From Clostridiales bacterium 1_7_47FAA (GTDB lineage Bacteria > Bacillota > Clostridia > Lachnospirales > Lachnospiraceae): 64,000 nt of DNA. Under the pieces are notes generated by a model. The model made no database searches. It saw only the letters and a list, made by a program, of their open reading frames with translations, and was not told where the DNA came from. The stretch lies in contig DS990260.1 of NCBI GenBank assembly GCA_000155435.1, positions 2,272,547 to 2,336,546 on the forward strand. Reading direction: 5' to 3'. Below, piece after piece: positions 26,963-36,127 of the stretch (position 1 is the first letter of the stretch; every line of letters begins with the position of its first letter). Position numbers and translations under genes: made by a program.

Positions 26963-28657
26963 TTATACCTCAGGCGCCCATGATTTGATGTTTGCAATGG
27001 AAAGCCCCATGTCGCAGGCCTGCAGTTTCACACAGATAGCGTCAATGAGATAGCAGCGGCCGGAGCTTTCCGTGGATGCCTTGGCCCTTACCAGCGCGTC
27101 CTTCAACCCATCCGGGCTGAATACGCGTTCGGCCACGCAGCCATAGGCCTCTCCCAGCTTCACATAATCAATGGTACCATCCTGGTTGTATGGCATATCC
27201 ACGGCATACTCAAAACCGTAGCCGCTCTGGTTCTGGCGGATCAGGCCCAGGTATGCATTGTTCACCACCACAATGATGATTGGTTTCTTAAAGGCGGAAG
27301 CAACTGCAATCTCCTCTCCCATGAAGGTCAGTCCGAAGTCCCCGACCAGGGTCACGCTGTGGCACCCAGGCTGGGCCACCTTCACGCCAAAGGCCGCCGG
27401 CACCTCATATCCAAGGGTTCCTGCACCGCCGGACGGCAGATATTTTCCGGCTTTGTTGATGGTCTGAAGCTGTCCACTCCAAATCTGGGTAATGCCGCAT
27501 CCCACCGTAAAATAGGTCTCATCGTCAAATGCCTCATTGACTTCCTGGAACACGCGGTGGGGCATGATGGGGCTGCAGTCATAATCCATCCTGCGCGCCA
27601 GCTCTTCCCGAAGGGCAGGTATGGCCTCTGCCCTGGCCGGATTCACAGGGCCAAGGCCTGCTGCCTCCACTTCCGTGATCAGCGCCTGTACAGCCAGCCC
27701 TGCATCGGATACGATTCCCAGTTCAGGCTCAAATACCATCCCAATCTGGCTTGGCTCGATATTGATATGGATGAACCGGCGGCCTTCGCAGTATGTCTTT
27801 AAATCCCCGGTGTGGCGGTCTGAGAAACGGTTGCCGATGCCGATGACCAGGTCGGAATCCAGGAAAACCCGGTTGCCGATGGGCTGTCCCACCTGGATAC
27901 CCACATGGCCCGCATTCAACGGATGGTCTTCCGGTATCCCGCCTTTGGCCTGGTAGGTGGTAACCACCGGAATCTGAAGCATTTCCGCCAGTTTAACAAC
28001 CTGGTCCGTGCAGCCGTCTATCAGGCATCCGCCGCCCATGATGAGGACCGGCGCCTTGCTTTCCTTTATCATCTGGACTGCCTGCTTAATCCGGTCCATG
28101 TCCGGGCCAGGAACAGGAACCTCCCTGGGCACATAGCTGTCGATGTCAAAGTCCAGCTCCGCCTTCTGTACATCCAGAGGAAGCTCCACCAGTACCGGGC
28201 CTGGACGGCCTTCCCTCATCAGGTAGAATGCTTCATTCATGATGGCCGGAAGGTCCTCCGCCTTCATCACGCACCACGCCTTCTTGGTCACGGTCTTGAC
28301 AATGTCAGGCATGTCCACGCACTGGAATGGTTCCTGGCCCAGCTGGCCGGTATTGGCCTGTCCCACCACGCACAGCACCGGCATGGAATCAATGAATGCC
28401 GTATAAAGCCCGGTGACAAAGTTGGTGGCGCCGGGGCCTGCGGAGCAGATTGCCAGCGCGATCTCGTGCTTTGCGCGCTGGTAGCCGTCGGCCGCATGGA
28501 CGCAGGCCTCCTCATGGCGCATGGTGAAATGTTCAATGGGCGCATGCTCCATATATTTATACACGGGATTGATGGCTGCTCCCGGGATGCCGAAGGCGGT
28601 TTTTATGCCTTCCTTACACATGATCTCCACAATAGCTTGTGCAACTGTCATCTTCAT
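26963..28657 (-). CDS. ThDP-dependent glyoxylate carboligase-like enzyme
   Basis: A 564-residue three-domain ThDP enzyme. It is closest by eye to glyoxylate carboligase, through GIPGAAINPVYKYM, GIGNRFSDRHTGDLKTYCEGR, HINIEPSQIG and VNNAYLGLIRQNQSGY. That enzyme joins two glyoxylates to tartronate semialdehyde. E. coli Gcl has Val where other ThDP enzymes have the catalytic Glu; here the motif reads RHEEACVHAADGY, so Glu is restored and substrate use may differ. The ThDP motif GDFGLTFMGEE...NNAYLG is intact. The start is the ATG after AAGGAG; upstream in-frame codons belong to hairpin repeats. A hydroxyacid dehydrogenase and an isomerase-like gene precede it. Confidence 0.78.
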   Translation of the reverse strand: MKMTVAQAIVEIMCKEGIKTAFGIPGAAINPVYKYMEHAPIEHFTMRHEEACVHAADGYQRAKHEIALAICSAGPGATNFVTGLYTAFIDSMPVLCVVGQANTGQLGQEPFQCVDMPDIVKTVTKKAWCVMKAEDLPAIMNEAFYLMREGRPGPVLVELPLDVQKAELDFDIDSYVPREVPVPGPDMDRIKQAVQMIKESKAPVLIMGGGCLIDGCTDQVVKLAEMLQIPVVTTYQAKGGIPEDHPLNAGHVGIQVGQPIGNRVFLDSDLVIGIGNRFSDRHTGDLKTYCEGRRFIHINIEPSQIGMVFEPELGIVSDAGLAVQALITEVEAAGLGPVNPARAEAIPALREELARRMDYDCSPIMPHRVFQEVNEAFDDETYFTVGCGITQIWSGQLQTINKAGKYLPSGGAGTLGYEVPAAFGVKVAQPGCHSVTLVGDFGLTFMGEEIAVASAFKKPIIIVVVNNAYLGLIRQNQSGYGFEYAVDMPYNQDGTIDYVKLGEAYGCVAERVFSPDGLKDALVRAKASTESSGRCYLIDAICVKLQACDMGLSIANIKSWAPEV

Positions 28658-28680
28658 ATTTCTTTCTCCTTCTTTTCCCT

Positions 28681-28704
28681 TCCACGGTTTGTTTTTATCG
28701 TGGA
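28681..28704 (-). repeat. Leader hairpin, copy 1
   Basis: TCCACG and CGTGGA arms close an A/T-rich loop. In the minus-strand mRNA it sits about 24 bases upstream of the carboligase start codon, just ahead of its Shine-Dalgarno. Copy 2 lies at 28718-28740 and copy 3 at 33050-33072. Confidence 0.7.
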
Positions 28705-28717
28705 CTTTTATTGCCCT

Positions 28718-28740
28718 TCCACGGTTTATTTCATCGTGGA
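28718..28740 (-). repeat. Leader hairpin, copy 2
   Basis: The same TCCACG...CGTGGA stem as copy 1, and the CTTTYATT flank is also repeated. It is followed 13 bases later in the mRNA by copy 1. Confidence 0.7.
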
Positions 28741-28770
28741 CTTTCATTATCAATGGTTTCACTTTGCATT

Positions 28771-29736
28771 TTACCGGTTCACCACATGGATGGGCGCGCC
28801 TGCAAGATATGCCTTCACATTCTCCACCGTGCAGTCCATGATCCTCTGTCTGCTCTCCTTTGGCGCCCAGGAAATGTGAGGCGTGATGATGCAGTTCTTT
28901 GCCTTTAACAACGGGTTGTCCCCCTTAATAGGCTCCGTGGACACCACATCCAGGCCGGCCGCATACACCTTGCCCGAATCCAGCGCATCCGCCAGGTCCT
29001 GTTCCACCACCAGCGGTCCCCTGGAATTGTTAAGGATGATCACGCCGTCCTTCATCCTGGCAATGGATTCCCTGTTGATGATGCCCTGGGTATCCGGGAA
29101 CAGCGGGCAGTGGAGGGCAATGACATCTGACTGTGCAAAGAGCGTATCCAGATCCACATACCGGGCAATGGCCCTGCCCGCGTCATTCTGGAAGCTGTCA
29201 TATGCAATAATGTCCATTCCCATTGCCTTGGCAATCTTCCCTGTCTGCTGCCCGATACGGCCAAAGCCGATGATGCCCATGGTCTTGCCGTCCAGCTCAA
29301 TCAGCGGATAATCCCAATAACACCAGTCCTGGCAGTTTTCCCATTTCCCAGCATGCACGGTATCGCTGTGGTGGGCCACATGATGGCAGATTTCCAACAG
29401 CATGGCGATTGCAAACTGGCCCACGGCGGCAGTCCCATAGGAGGGCACATTGGACAGGGGAATGCCCTTTTCCTTCGCATATGCATAATCCACCACATTG
29501 TATCCGGTGGCCAGCATGGCAATGTACCTGATAGACGGGCATGCGTCAATCACCCGCTTTGTGATGGGCGTCTTGTTGGTAATGACAACCTGCGCATCCC
29601 CGATGCGTGCAATGGCCTCTTCCTCATCGGTCAGGCTTGTGCGGTCATAAACCGTTACCTGGCCCAGTTTCTCCAGTTCCCCCCAGCTTAAATCTCCCGG
29701 GTTTTCCGTATAACCATCCAGAACCACAATTTTCAT
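28771..29736 (-). CDS. D-2-hydroxyacid dehydrogenase (hydroxypyruvate reductase type)
   Basis: A 321-residue NAD-dependent dehydrogenase. The cofactor motif GIIGFGRIGQQTG (about 150-162) is followed by the catalytic Arg in NNSRGPLV, a Glu in DVVSTEP, and the His in ITPHISWAPKE (about 286). It fits hydroxypyruvate/glyoxylate reductases (HprA-like). With the carboligase-like enzyme downstream and the isomerase-like gene upstream it recalls the glyoxylate to glycerate route, though D-lactate-type substrates are also possible. Confidence 0.88.
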   Translation of the reverse strand: MKIVVLDGYTENPGDLSWGELEKLGQVTVYDRTSLTDEEEAIARIGDAQVVITNKTPITKRVIDACPSIRYIAMLATGYNVVDYAYAKEKGIPLSNVPSYGTAAVGQFAIAMLLEICHHVAHHSDTVHAGKWENCQDWCYWDYPLIELDGKTMGIIGFGRIGQQTGKIAKAMGMDIIAYDSFQNDAGRAIARYVDLDTLFAQSDVIALHCPLFPDTQGIINRESIARMKDGVIILNNSRGPLVVEQDLADALDSGKVYAAGLDVVSTEPIKGDNPLLKAKNCIITPHISWAPKESRQRIMDCTVENVKAYLAGAPIHVVNR

Positions 29737-29769
29737 AGACGTATCCTTTCTATAATTAATAGTGCCCCA

Positions 29770-30660
29770 TCAATCCTCCAGCATGGCCCATGCGCGGTTT
29801 AACACCCGCTTTGTGTTGGCCAGGACAATCTCTTCATCCTCGCCAGGCCGCAGGGTGACCTCCATGGACAGCACGTAAGGGCTGGTGGCGTCTAAAAAGC
29901 CTTCCTCTTTTATCACCCTCAGATAGTCAATCAGCTCCGGCGTATCATTGGCGCTGTTTGGATATCCAAAACGTGGATGCAGGTCGCCGTACCCGTCAAA
30001 TCCCTTCCTGACCACCGCATTGCCAAAGTGGAAATGGGTAATATAGGGCCTGAGAAGGCGGATTACAAACTGGCTTGTCTCATAGGTGGTGGGGAAATGG
30101 CTCAAATCCACCAGAAGTCCGAAATTATTGTGGGTGGTGCGCATATCAGCGGCAAATCTGGCCGCATATGGGGCCGGGCCGATTAACGCGGCCTTGTCCA
30201 TGTCAAAGTCAAATACCTCCAGCTCCACCGACATGCCCTTGGCGCCCGCATAATCGCAGACCGCGCGGGTTGTCTTGAGCAGCTGGACATAGGCCTGTTC
30301 CTTTGTCTCCGGCTGCCACTTGCCTGCCAGGAATGCTATCCCCCTGGCGCCCAGGTACTCTGCCTCATCCACCGCTTCAATCAGGGTGGCCTCCGCTTTC
30401 CTGCGCTCCTCCTCGTCTATGTGGTTGGGGTTCAGGTTCCCTCCAAGCAGGCGGGGCTGGGCGCCGTAGCATACCTTCAGGTGGCTCTGTCCCAAAAGCG
30501 CCCTGGCTTCCTCATTGTTGACCCCAAAACCCTTTACCTCGACGGCGTCAAAGTAATCATCCCTGCATATGGCTTTTAATGACTCCATGGGTTCCCTCCT
30601 GGGATAACTCATCCACTGGATGGTCCCTACCTGAAAATATTTATGAATCGATTCCCTCAT
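29770..30660 (-). CDS. TIM-barrel sugar isomerase/epimerase-like protein
   Basis: A 296-residue protein of the xylose-isomerase-like TIM-barrel superfamily. Candidate metal ligands are Glu in SVELEVFDFD, Asp and His in LLVDLSHFPTT, His in THFHFGN, and Glu in LSMEVTLRPGED. Hydroxypyruvate isomerase belongs to this superfamily and its place next to the carboligase-like and dehydrogenase genes makes that role attractive, but the sequence is not a close match to Hyi. Confidence 0.7.
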   Translation of the reverse strand: MRESIHKYFQVGTIQWMSYPRREPMESLKAICRDDYFDAVEVKGFGVNNEEARALLGQSHLKVCYGAQPRLLGGNLNPNHIDEEERRKAEATLIEAVDEAEYLGARGIAFLAGKWQPETKEQAYVQLLKTTRAVCDYAGAKGMSVELEVFDFDMDKAALIGPAPYAARFAADMRTTHNNFGLLVDLSHFPTTYETSQFVIRLLRPYITHFHFGNAVVRKGFDGYGDLHPRFGYPNSANDTPELIDYLRVIKEEGFLDATSPYVLSMEVTLRPGEDEEIVLANTKRVLNRAWAMLED

Positions 30661-30694
30661 GGCTTTTTACTCCTTATCTGACTGCTATGTACGA

Positions 30695-31711
30695 CTACAA
30701 TTCCACTGCCTCCCGCACAGCCCGCAGGTTCTCCTCAGGGGAACGCGGGTCTGCCACGCAGCCCGGGCCGACTAACAGGCCCTTTCCGTCCACCATGTCA
30801 ATGGCTTCCCGTATATGTTTCTTTATCATGTCCGGCGTGGTTCCCGGCCTGGACATGATGCTGTCATACTCCAGACTGCTTCCCACAATGGCCGGGCCTT
30901 CATAAAGCCCGCCCAGGAATGCCTTCGAACACTTCGCCCTGGCTTCCTTTAAGGACGGTCCGTTCTGGCGGTCATGCCAGTTCAGCACATTGCAGGGATA
31001 CCTTGACATTTCATCGAAACGGATGTTGCTGCCATGGACATGGAGCACGTTGAACCAGGTAACATCCTTGTAGGAGTTGATGACCCGTAAATCATACGGC
31101 TTGCAGAACTCGGCAAACATGGTGTCGCCCATCAGGTCATAGCTGGCGCACTGGCTGGCAAAAAAGAAGCCGCTTACCCCTGCCTCGATGTTGGCTTTGA
31201 CGAAATTAATGGTTGTCTGCGTAATTGCGTCCAGGGCCTGGTGTACCAGATCCGGGTTTTCCAGCATGTCCTGGAGCATACGGTTTCCCGCCAGCTTCTT
31301 AAGGGTGGTGGCAGGCGAGAAAATGGTCTGGATATAGGGTGTTCCAGGCTTAACCAGCCGCTCCATCCACTGGGAAAGCTGGAGCACCTTGCCCCAGGTG
31401 CCATAGATGGCGGGCAGCGGTTCAATGTACCTGTAATCTTCAATGCTTGAGATACCCGAGGCAGCAATCTCCACCTCTTTGTATTTATCACAGTAAATAT
31501 CCAGCTTGGCGCCCCAGTCAGGGATGGTATAAGCCCCGAACGGCATCATTTTAATAAAGTCATAATCATACTTCTCATTAAATTCCACCATGGCTTCCGC
31601 CAGTGAGCGGGAATCCTGGTCCTTATCAGATATGTGCATCCAGACGCTGACAGGCACCCGGTCCGGTTCCCGGCCTTCCACAGCCGCGCGTACACGTTCT
31701 TCCCTGGTCAT
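30695..31711 (-). CDS. UROD-fold protein A, not a heme-pathway decarboxylase
   Basis: A 338-residue protein of the uroporphyrinogen decarboxylase superfamily, which also includes MtaA/CmuA-type methyltransferases. It starts MTREERVRAAVEGREPDRVP, typical of the methyltransferase-like branch. The MtaA zinc motif His-x-Cys is replaced by LHVHGSN (about 230), that is His-x-His. No corrinoid protein or heme gene is nearby. The reaction is unknown. It is in an operon with a second copy (protein B) and a cysteine-desulfidase-like gene. Confidence 0.75.
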   Translation of the reverse strand: MTREERVRAAVEGREPDRVPVSVWMHISDKDQDSRSLAEAMVEFNEKYDYDFIKMMPFGAYTIPDWGAKLDIYCDKYKEVEIAASGISSIEDYRYIEPLPAIYGTWGKVLQLSQWMERLVKPGTPYIQTIFSPATTLKKLAGNRMLQDMLENPDLVHQALDAITQTTINFVKANIEAGVSGFFFASQCASYDLMGDTMFAEFCKPYDLRVINSYKDVTWFNVLHVHGSNIRFDEMSRYPCNVLNWHDRQNGPSLKEARAKCSKAFLGGLYEGPAIVGSSLEYDSIMSRPGTTPDMIKKHIREAIDMVDGKGLLVGPGCVADPRSPEENLRAVREAVEL

Positions 31712-31727
31712 AAACTATCTCCTCTCT

Positions 31728-33029
31728 TTAGTCAGAAATCATGATTCTCAGGATTTCCCGGTCCGTCTCAGCCATGCCGTCATGGCCCAGGCGTCCCACG
31801 CTGGCAATCATGTTCTCCACGCCCTTCTTGACAATGCCGTCGCCGCCCACGAACTGCTGTCCTTCCAGATGCATCTCATATCCAAGGATGCCGTTGTCAA
31901 CCGCCAGGGCAATCTTGCCCGCGCAGGATGCCTTGGCCCCGTCGCACACAACACCGGAAGCAATGGCCAGGGCATTGACCAGCGTATGGATGATTCCATC
32001 CAGGTCAGCGCCTTTGAGGTAGGCAATTCCGCAGCCCGCGGCAGCGCCTGCATTGATTGCCCCGCAGTAAGCGCTCAGGCGTCCGATGGGCGTTTTCTGA
32101 TGGATGCCCAGAAGGTTGGACAGCACCAGGGCGCGGTACAGCTTTTCCTGGCTTACGCCCATAGCCCTTGCGTATACGATGACCGGTACGGAAGCGGTAA
32201 TCCCCTGATTGCCGGTACCGGAATTAATGATGACCGGCAGCTCGCAGCCGTTCATGCGCGCATCGCTGCCCGCAGCTGCCATGGCCCTTGCCTTCAGGCG
32301 CAGCGCGGACTCCCCGCCATGTTCCATCACATCCTTGTTGGCCTTTAAAAGAACGGAACCTATGTTGGCGCCGTAATCACTCTTAAGGCCTTCCTCGGAA
32401 ATGGCCATATTATAATCAATCTGGACATCCAGGACCTTTTTCACATCCTCAAGTTCCACCGTATTAGCAAAATCATATATCAGTTCCACTGAAAGGAAGG
32501 AGCGGTCCGTCAGGTCTGACTCGCTGTCATCCTTAATCTCACTGGACTGAAGGACTTCACCATCCTTCTCAATCAGGACAATATTGGTATGGTAGTTGGC
32601 AATGCGGACCTTGGCATAGGACTCACCTGCGTAAACAATGACATTGATATCGAAAATCAAAGGTGACGAAGCTATCTCCACCTGAATCGGAACTGTTTCC
32701 ATGAACGTGCGGATATCCGCCTGCTGTGCTTCGCTGACTTCAGCAATCACTTCCAGCTGTTTCCCCGCATCCCCGGCAACAATGCCGGCTGCGGCTGCGG
32801 CCGGGATACCGCGCAGATGCCCGGTGTTGGGCACGATGACACTCTTTACATTCTTAATGATATTGCCGCTGGCTTCCACCACCACGCGGTCAGGCGCTTC
32901 CCCCAATGTCTCCCTTGCCACGGCCGCGCAGTAAGCAACCGCAATCGGCTCCGTACAGCCCATTGCGGGCAGCAGTTCCTCTTCCAGGATTTTTATACAG
33001 TCCTGATACTGGATATCACTTCTCTTCAT
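31728..33029 (-). CDS. UPF0597/CyuA family, probable L-cysteine desulfidase or serine dehydratase-like
   Basis: A 433-residue protein of the CyuA/CdsB (UPF0597) family. The conserved start LLPAMGCTEPIAVAY, the middle VIINSGTGNQGI and the cysteine-rich C-terminal half (SAYCGAIN, GCGIAYLKG, VVCDGAKASCAGKIALAV) fit an enzyme with a 4Fe-4S cluster that breaks down L-cysteine to pyruvate, ammonia and sulfide. An ATC-hydrolase-like gene lies two genes upstream, which in Pseudomonas feeds cysteine formation, so cysteine turnover is plausible. A leader hairpin (33050-33072) and AAAGGAG precede the ATG. Confidence 0.82.
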   Translation of the reverse strand: MKRSDIQYQDCIKILEEELLPAMGCTEPIAVAYCAAVARETLGEAPDRVVVEASGNIIKNVKSVIVPNTGHLRGIPAAAAAGIVAGDAGKQLEVIAEVSEAQQADIRTFMETVPIQVEIASSPLIFDINVIVYAGESYAKVRIANYHTNIVLIEKDGEVLQSSEIKDDSESDLTDRSFLSVELIYDFANTVELEDVKKVLDVQIDYNMAISEEGLKSDYGANIGSVLLKANKDVMEHGGESALRLKARAMAAAGSDARMNGCELPVIINSGTGNQGITASVPVIVYARAMGVSQEKLYRALVLSNLLGIHQKTPIGRLSAYCGAINAGAAAGCGIAYLKGADLDGIIHTLVNALAIASGVVCDGAKASCAGKIALAVDNGILGYEMHLEGQQFVGGDGIVKKGVENMIASVGRLGHDGMAETDREILRIMISD

Positions 33030-33049
33030 TGAACGTTCTCCTTTACTTT

Positions 33050-33072
33050 TCCACGATTCTCTTTATCGTGGA
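33050..33072 (-). repeat. Leader hairpin, copy 3
   Basis: TCCACGAT and ATCGTGGA give a perfect 8-bp stem. It sits about 20 bases before the cysteine-desulfidase-like start codon, with the same position relative to the Shine-Dalgarno as copy 1 before the carboligase gene. Confidence 0.7.
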
Positions 33073-33151
33073 CTTTCCTTATTCTTATCCTGACTGCAGG
33101 AACACCCTGCCCCACAGGGGCCAGGGGCCTGCAATCCTTGTTTACTGGAAA

Positions 33152-34150
33152 TCAGATGCCTGCCAGCGCTTCCTGCGCCCTGGCCAGACGGTCTTCCGGA
33201 ACATATAAGGGCACGCAGCAGCCTGGCGCAAGGATAAGGCGGCCATCCGGCACCTGCTCAAGGGAGGACTTAAGATGCGCTTTCAACTGCTCATCATCCG
33301 CTTCTGCCAGGACCTTTAACTCTTCCACTCCGCCGATTAACAGCTTATCGCTCATCCTGCGTCCATCGGCCAGGGAAATGTCCACCAGCTGGTCATGCCA
33401 GTTAAGGGCCTGTACCGGATACTGGGAAAGCAGCTCAAACATAGGGGCATTTCCATGCATATGCATGATATTGAACCACATATCCTGTGCCGCCTCCAAT
33501 ACGCGCAGGTCATATGGACGCCCGAATTCCTCATACTCAGCCACGCTCATCTTGTCGTAAGTCCCCAGCTGGCTTGCAAAGAAAATGCCGTCTGCCCCCA
33601 GTTTGGACATCTCTTTCACCAGATTGATGGTTGTCTGGCAGATAATCTCAAGGCCCTTGTGGAACGCCTCAGGGCTGCGGCGCATATGTACCAGCATCTT
33701 ATCCCCGCTCATCTTGGCGGCCGTGGTCAGGGGATTAAAGATGGTGATGACAACAGGGACCTCTCCCTTATAGTGGTCAACCACGCCCTTTGCAGCTTCA
33801 ATGGTAGCCGCCATGGAACCCTGGTCCATGGGAAGCACGTTCAGCTTTGTCCAGTCCTCATCATGCTTGATGCTGCAGTCTGTCACGACACCTACGCTGG
33901 AGCAGGTTTCCGGCCATACATTATCGCGCACCGGCCATTTGATGGTGGAGCCCCAGTCCTGGATGCTGAAGAGTCCCTGATATGTCACTTTAACGAAATC
34001 CCACTGAAAACGGTCCTGGAACTGGATGATCTTCTTGACCAGTTCCTTCGGATCTTCATCATAAGGAGGAAAATGCTTCCAAAGGTTCATTGATGGTGTA
34101 TCCAGTTTCCTGCCCTCCAATAAAGCTTTAATTCTCTCTGTCTTAGTCAT
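33152..34150 (-). CDS. UROD-fold protein B
   Basis: A 332-residue paralogue of the UROD-fold protein at 30695, with the same domain and starting MTKTERIKALLEGRKLDTPS. The putative zinc motif reads IMHMHGNAP (about 225), again His-x-His instead of the His-x-Cys of MtaA. FNPLTTAAKMSGDKML matches the FSPATTLKKLAGNRML segment of protein A, so the two may form a heterodimer or act on related substrates. It lies 122 bp upstream of the desulfidase-like gene. Confidence 0.75.
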   Translation of the reverse strand: MTKTERIKALLEGRKLDTPSMNLWKHFPPYDEDPKELVKKIIQFQDRFQWDFVKVTYQGLFSIQDWGSTIKWPVRDNVWPETCSSVGVVTDCSIKHDEDWTKLNVLPMDQGSMAATIEAAKGVVDHYKGEVPVVITIFNPLTTAAKMSGDKMLVHMRRSPEAFHKGLEIICQTTINLVKEMSKLGADGIFFASQLGTYDKMSVAEYEEFGRPYDLRVLEAAQDMWFNIMHMHGNAPMFELLSQYPVQALNWHDQLVDISLADGRRMSDKLLIGGVEELKVLAEADDEQLKAHLKSSLEQVPDGRLILAPGCCVPLYVPEDRLARAQEALAGI

Positions 34151-34272
34151 AGTTTTTAATCTCCTCTCATATTGTGTTAATATTATTTATCATGATACCG
34201 TCCGGACCACCGGAACCACGGTTGGAACCAGCCGTCCGGTCAGTAACATAAACATAAGTAATTACAGATGTA

Positions 34273-34770
34273 TTATCTATAGAAGCGAAGCTTACATATA
34301 GGGCATCCGTCAGCCAGGGTTTCAGTCAGATCCAGCTTCAGTCCCATGCCCTCGGCGATACCCCGGTCCCCGTCCATGGCAATGTCGCAGAACAATGCGC
34401 AGGTTTCGTCATCAAAGCCCAGCTTCTTCCATGCGCTTAACAGCGGACAGTAATGGAAATCCACAAGGACCTCTGACTCTGACATCTCAATGATTTTCTT
34501 TTCAAAGGTCTTTCTTCCCAGTTCATTTAAGAACACATCCGCAAAATCCCTGCAGTCCTCCGGGTTGGCGCAGGCCGCCTTATAGTTCTCACCATGGATT
34601 TTTCCACATTTCCAGATTGCCCTCCTGATTGCCGGTTCAGGATCAATACCGTCCTTTTTCAGTTCGTCATAAATCAAAGCCATCCAGGATGCCCTGTGCT
34701 CAATCGCCGACCTGTTGATATTGGCCTGCGGGTCATCAATCAGTAATGCCACATTCTTAATCTCTCCCAT
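34273..34770 (-). CDS. L-2-amino-thiazoline-4-carboxylate hydrolase family protein
   Basis: A 165-residue protein of the ATC hydrolase family. The family blocks VDFHYCPLLSAWKKLG (about 104-119), CDIAMDGDRGIAEG and the C-terminal DGCPICKLRFYR are present. In Pseudomonas a member opens the thiazoline ring on the way to cysteine. Many anaerobe members have unknown substrates, so the name is by family only. It is second in its operon, between the DASS carrier and UROD-fold protein B. Confidence 0.75.
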   Translation of the reverse strand: MGEIKNVALLIDDPQANINRSAIEHRASWMALIYDELKKDGIDPEPAIRRAIWKCGKIHGENYKAACANPEDCRDFADVFLNELGRKTFEKKIIEMSESEVLVDFHYCPLLSAWKKLGFDDETCALFCDIAMDGDRGIAEGMGLKLDLTETLADGCPICKLRFYR

Positions 34771-34885
34771 GTTCCTTTCATCCTCCTTATCCTGTTAATC
34801 CACGCTTAATCTAGTGCCCCATCCAGTCTGATCCGCAATATGGATACCCGTTGTTTCAAATTGCCGCGCCGGGCTTCACATATCC

Positions 34886-36127
34886 TTACAGATAGAACAC
34901 TGCACAAAGAATTGTTGTCACGATGCCGAAAATGATACAGAGCGGAAGGCCGCACTTAAAATAGTCCTGGACCGTGTATCCGCCCGCTTCCCATACCAGA
35001 AGGTTTGGACCTGTTCCAAACGGGGTTGTAAATACGCCGGATGCTGAAACTGAAACCGCCATTGCTCCTGCAAGCGGATTAATTCCTGCCGCTTCACAAA
35101 GCATCAGGGCAATCGGAAGCATTAAGACCGTTGCCGAAGAGTTCATGAAGAACTGTGTTGCAAGGAGCATGAGGAAGGTAATCCCGCCCAGCAGGATGAC
35201 CGGAGGCATTCCCTGCAGCATGGGGCTCAGCTTCGTAACCAGAAACTCGGCAGCGCCTGTGCTTACCAATGCCTTGCTCAGAGGGAAAATGCCGCCAATG
35301 ATGAATATGGTTGATACCGGGAATGACTTAACGGCCTCTTCCATGCTGATACATCCGGTCAGGACAACCAGGATGGCTCCGAACACGCCTGCCACATGCA
35401 TGGGCACAAGGTTTGTTGCCATGGCCACAAGGACTCCCACGAATATGACGCCTACCGTGATCATCTTTTTAGGATCATTGTTGCTCTCCCGGTCCCCGCC
35501 CTTAATCTCAATGTCCTTGGCAGGAAGAAGCTTTATACCCACGAAACACATGTAGAGCATACCGACAATCAGAAGAGGAAGACCGACTTTCGTATATTCG
35601 AAGAAGCCAAGTTCCCGCAGATTGTTCTCCTTCAGGATACCGTTGGCAACAATGTGCGGCGTGGTGCCTACCAGGGTAATGGTACCGCCGAGGGAGCAGA
35701 AATACGCAAGGGCCATTAAGAGCTTTGACTTCTGCACATGTGCCTTTTCCGCCATGGAACTTACAATCGGCATCAGACAGGCAGTGGATCCCGTATCATT
35801 CAAAAATGCGGAAAGCCCGCCAGCCACGATTCCCGTCCCAAGGATAAGACCCTTTTCAGTCCGCCCCAGAAGACCTATGATTTTGCCTCCTATGTACCCC
35901 GCAAGTCCGGTCTTAAAAAACGCTTCCCCTACAACCACTAACCCCATGAAAAAAACAACTGTGGTATTACCAAATTCCATATAAGCGCTGTCCGGTTTAA
36001 TCAGTCCAAATGTTGCCAGAACCGCAGGAATCAGAGCGCCAAGCATAACCATATTCATCTTCTGGCTGATCAAAAGAATAACCGTAGCCGCAAAAATCAG
36101 ACACGCCAGTATTGCCTCAAAAGACAT
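34886..36127 (-). CDS. SLC13/DASS family anion carrier
   Basis: A 413-residue membrane protein with about 11 hydrophobic segments. The two family Ser-Asn-Thr-type repeats are seen as LNDTGSTACLMPI (about 108-120) and MNSSATVLMLPI (about 330-341), which bind sodium and substrate. It probably imports a di- or tricarboxylate or sulfate-like anion. It is the first gene of the catabolic operon, and a promoter at 36374-36402 gives it a leader of about 240 nt. Confidence 0.88.
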   Translation of the reverse strand: MSFEAILACLIFAATVILLISQKMNMVMLGALIPAVLATFGLIKPDSAYMEFGNTTVVFFMGLVVVGEAFFKTGLAGYIGGKIIGLLGRTEKGLILGTGIVAGGLSAFLNDTGSTACLMPIVSSMAEKAHVQKSKLLMALAYFCSLGGTITLVGTTPHIVANGILKENNLRELGFFEYTKVGLPLLIVGMLYMCFVGIKLLPAKDIEIKGGDRESNNDPKKMITVGVIFVGVLVAMATNLVPMHVAGVFGAILVVLTGCISMEEAVKSFPVSTIFIIGGIFPLSKALVSTGAAEFLVTKLSPMLQGMPPVILLGGITFLMLLATQFFMNSSATVLMLPIALMLCEAAGINPLAGAMAVSVSASGVFTTPFGTGPNLLVWEAGGYTVQDYFKCGLPLCIIFGIVTTILCAVFYL

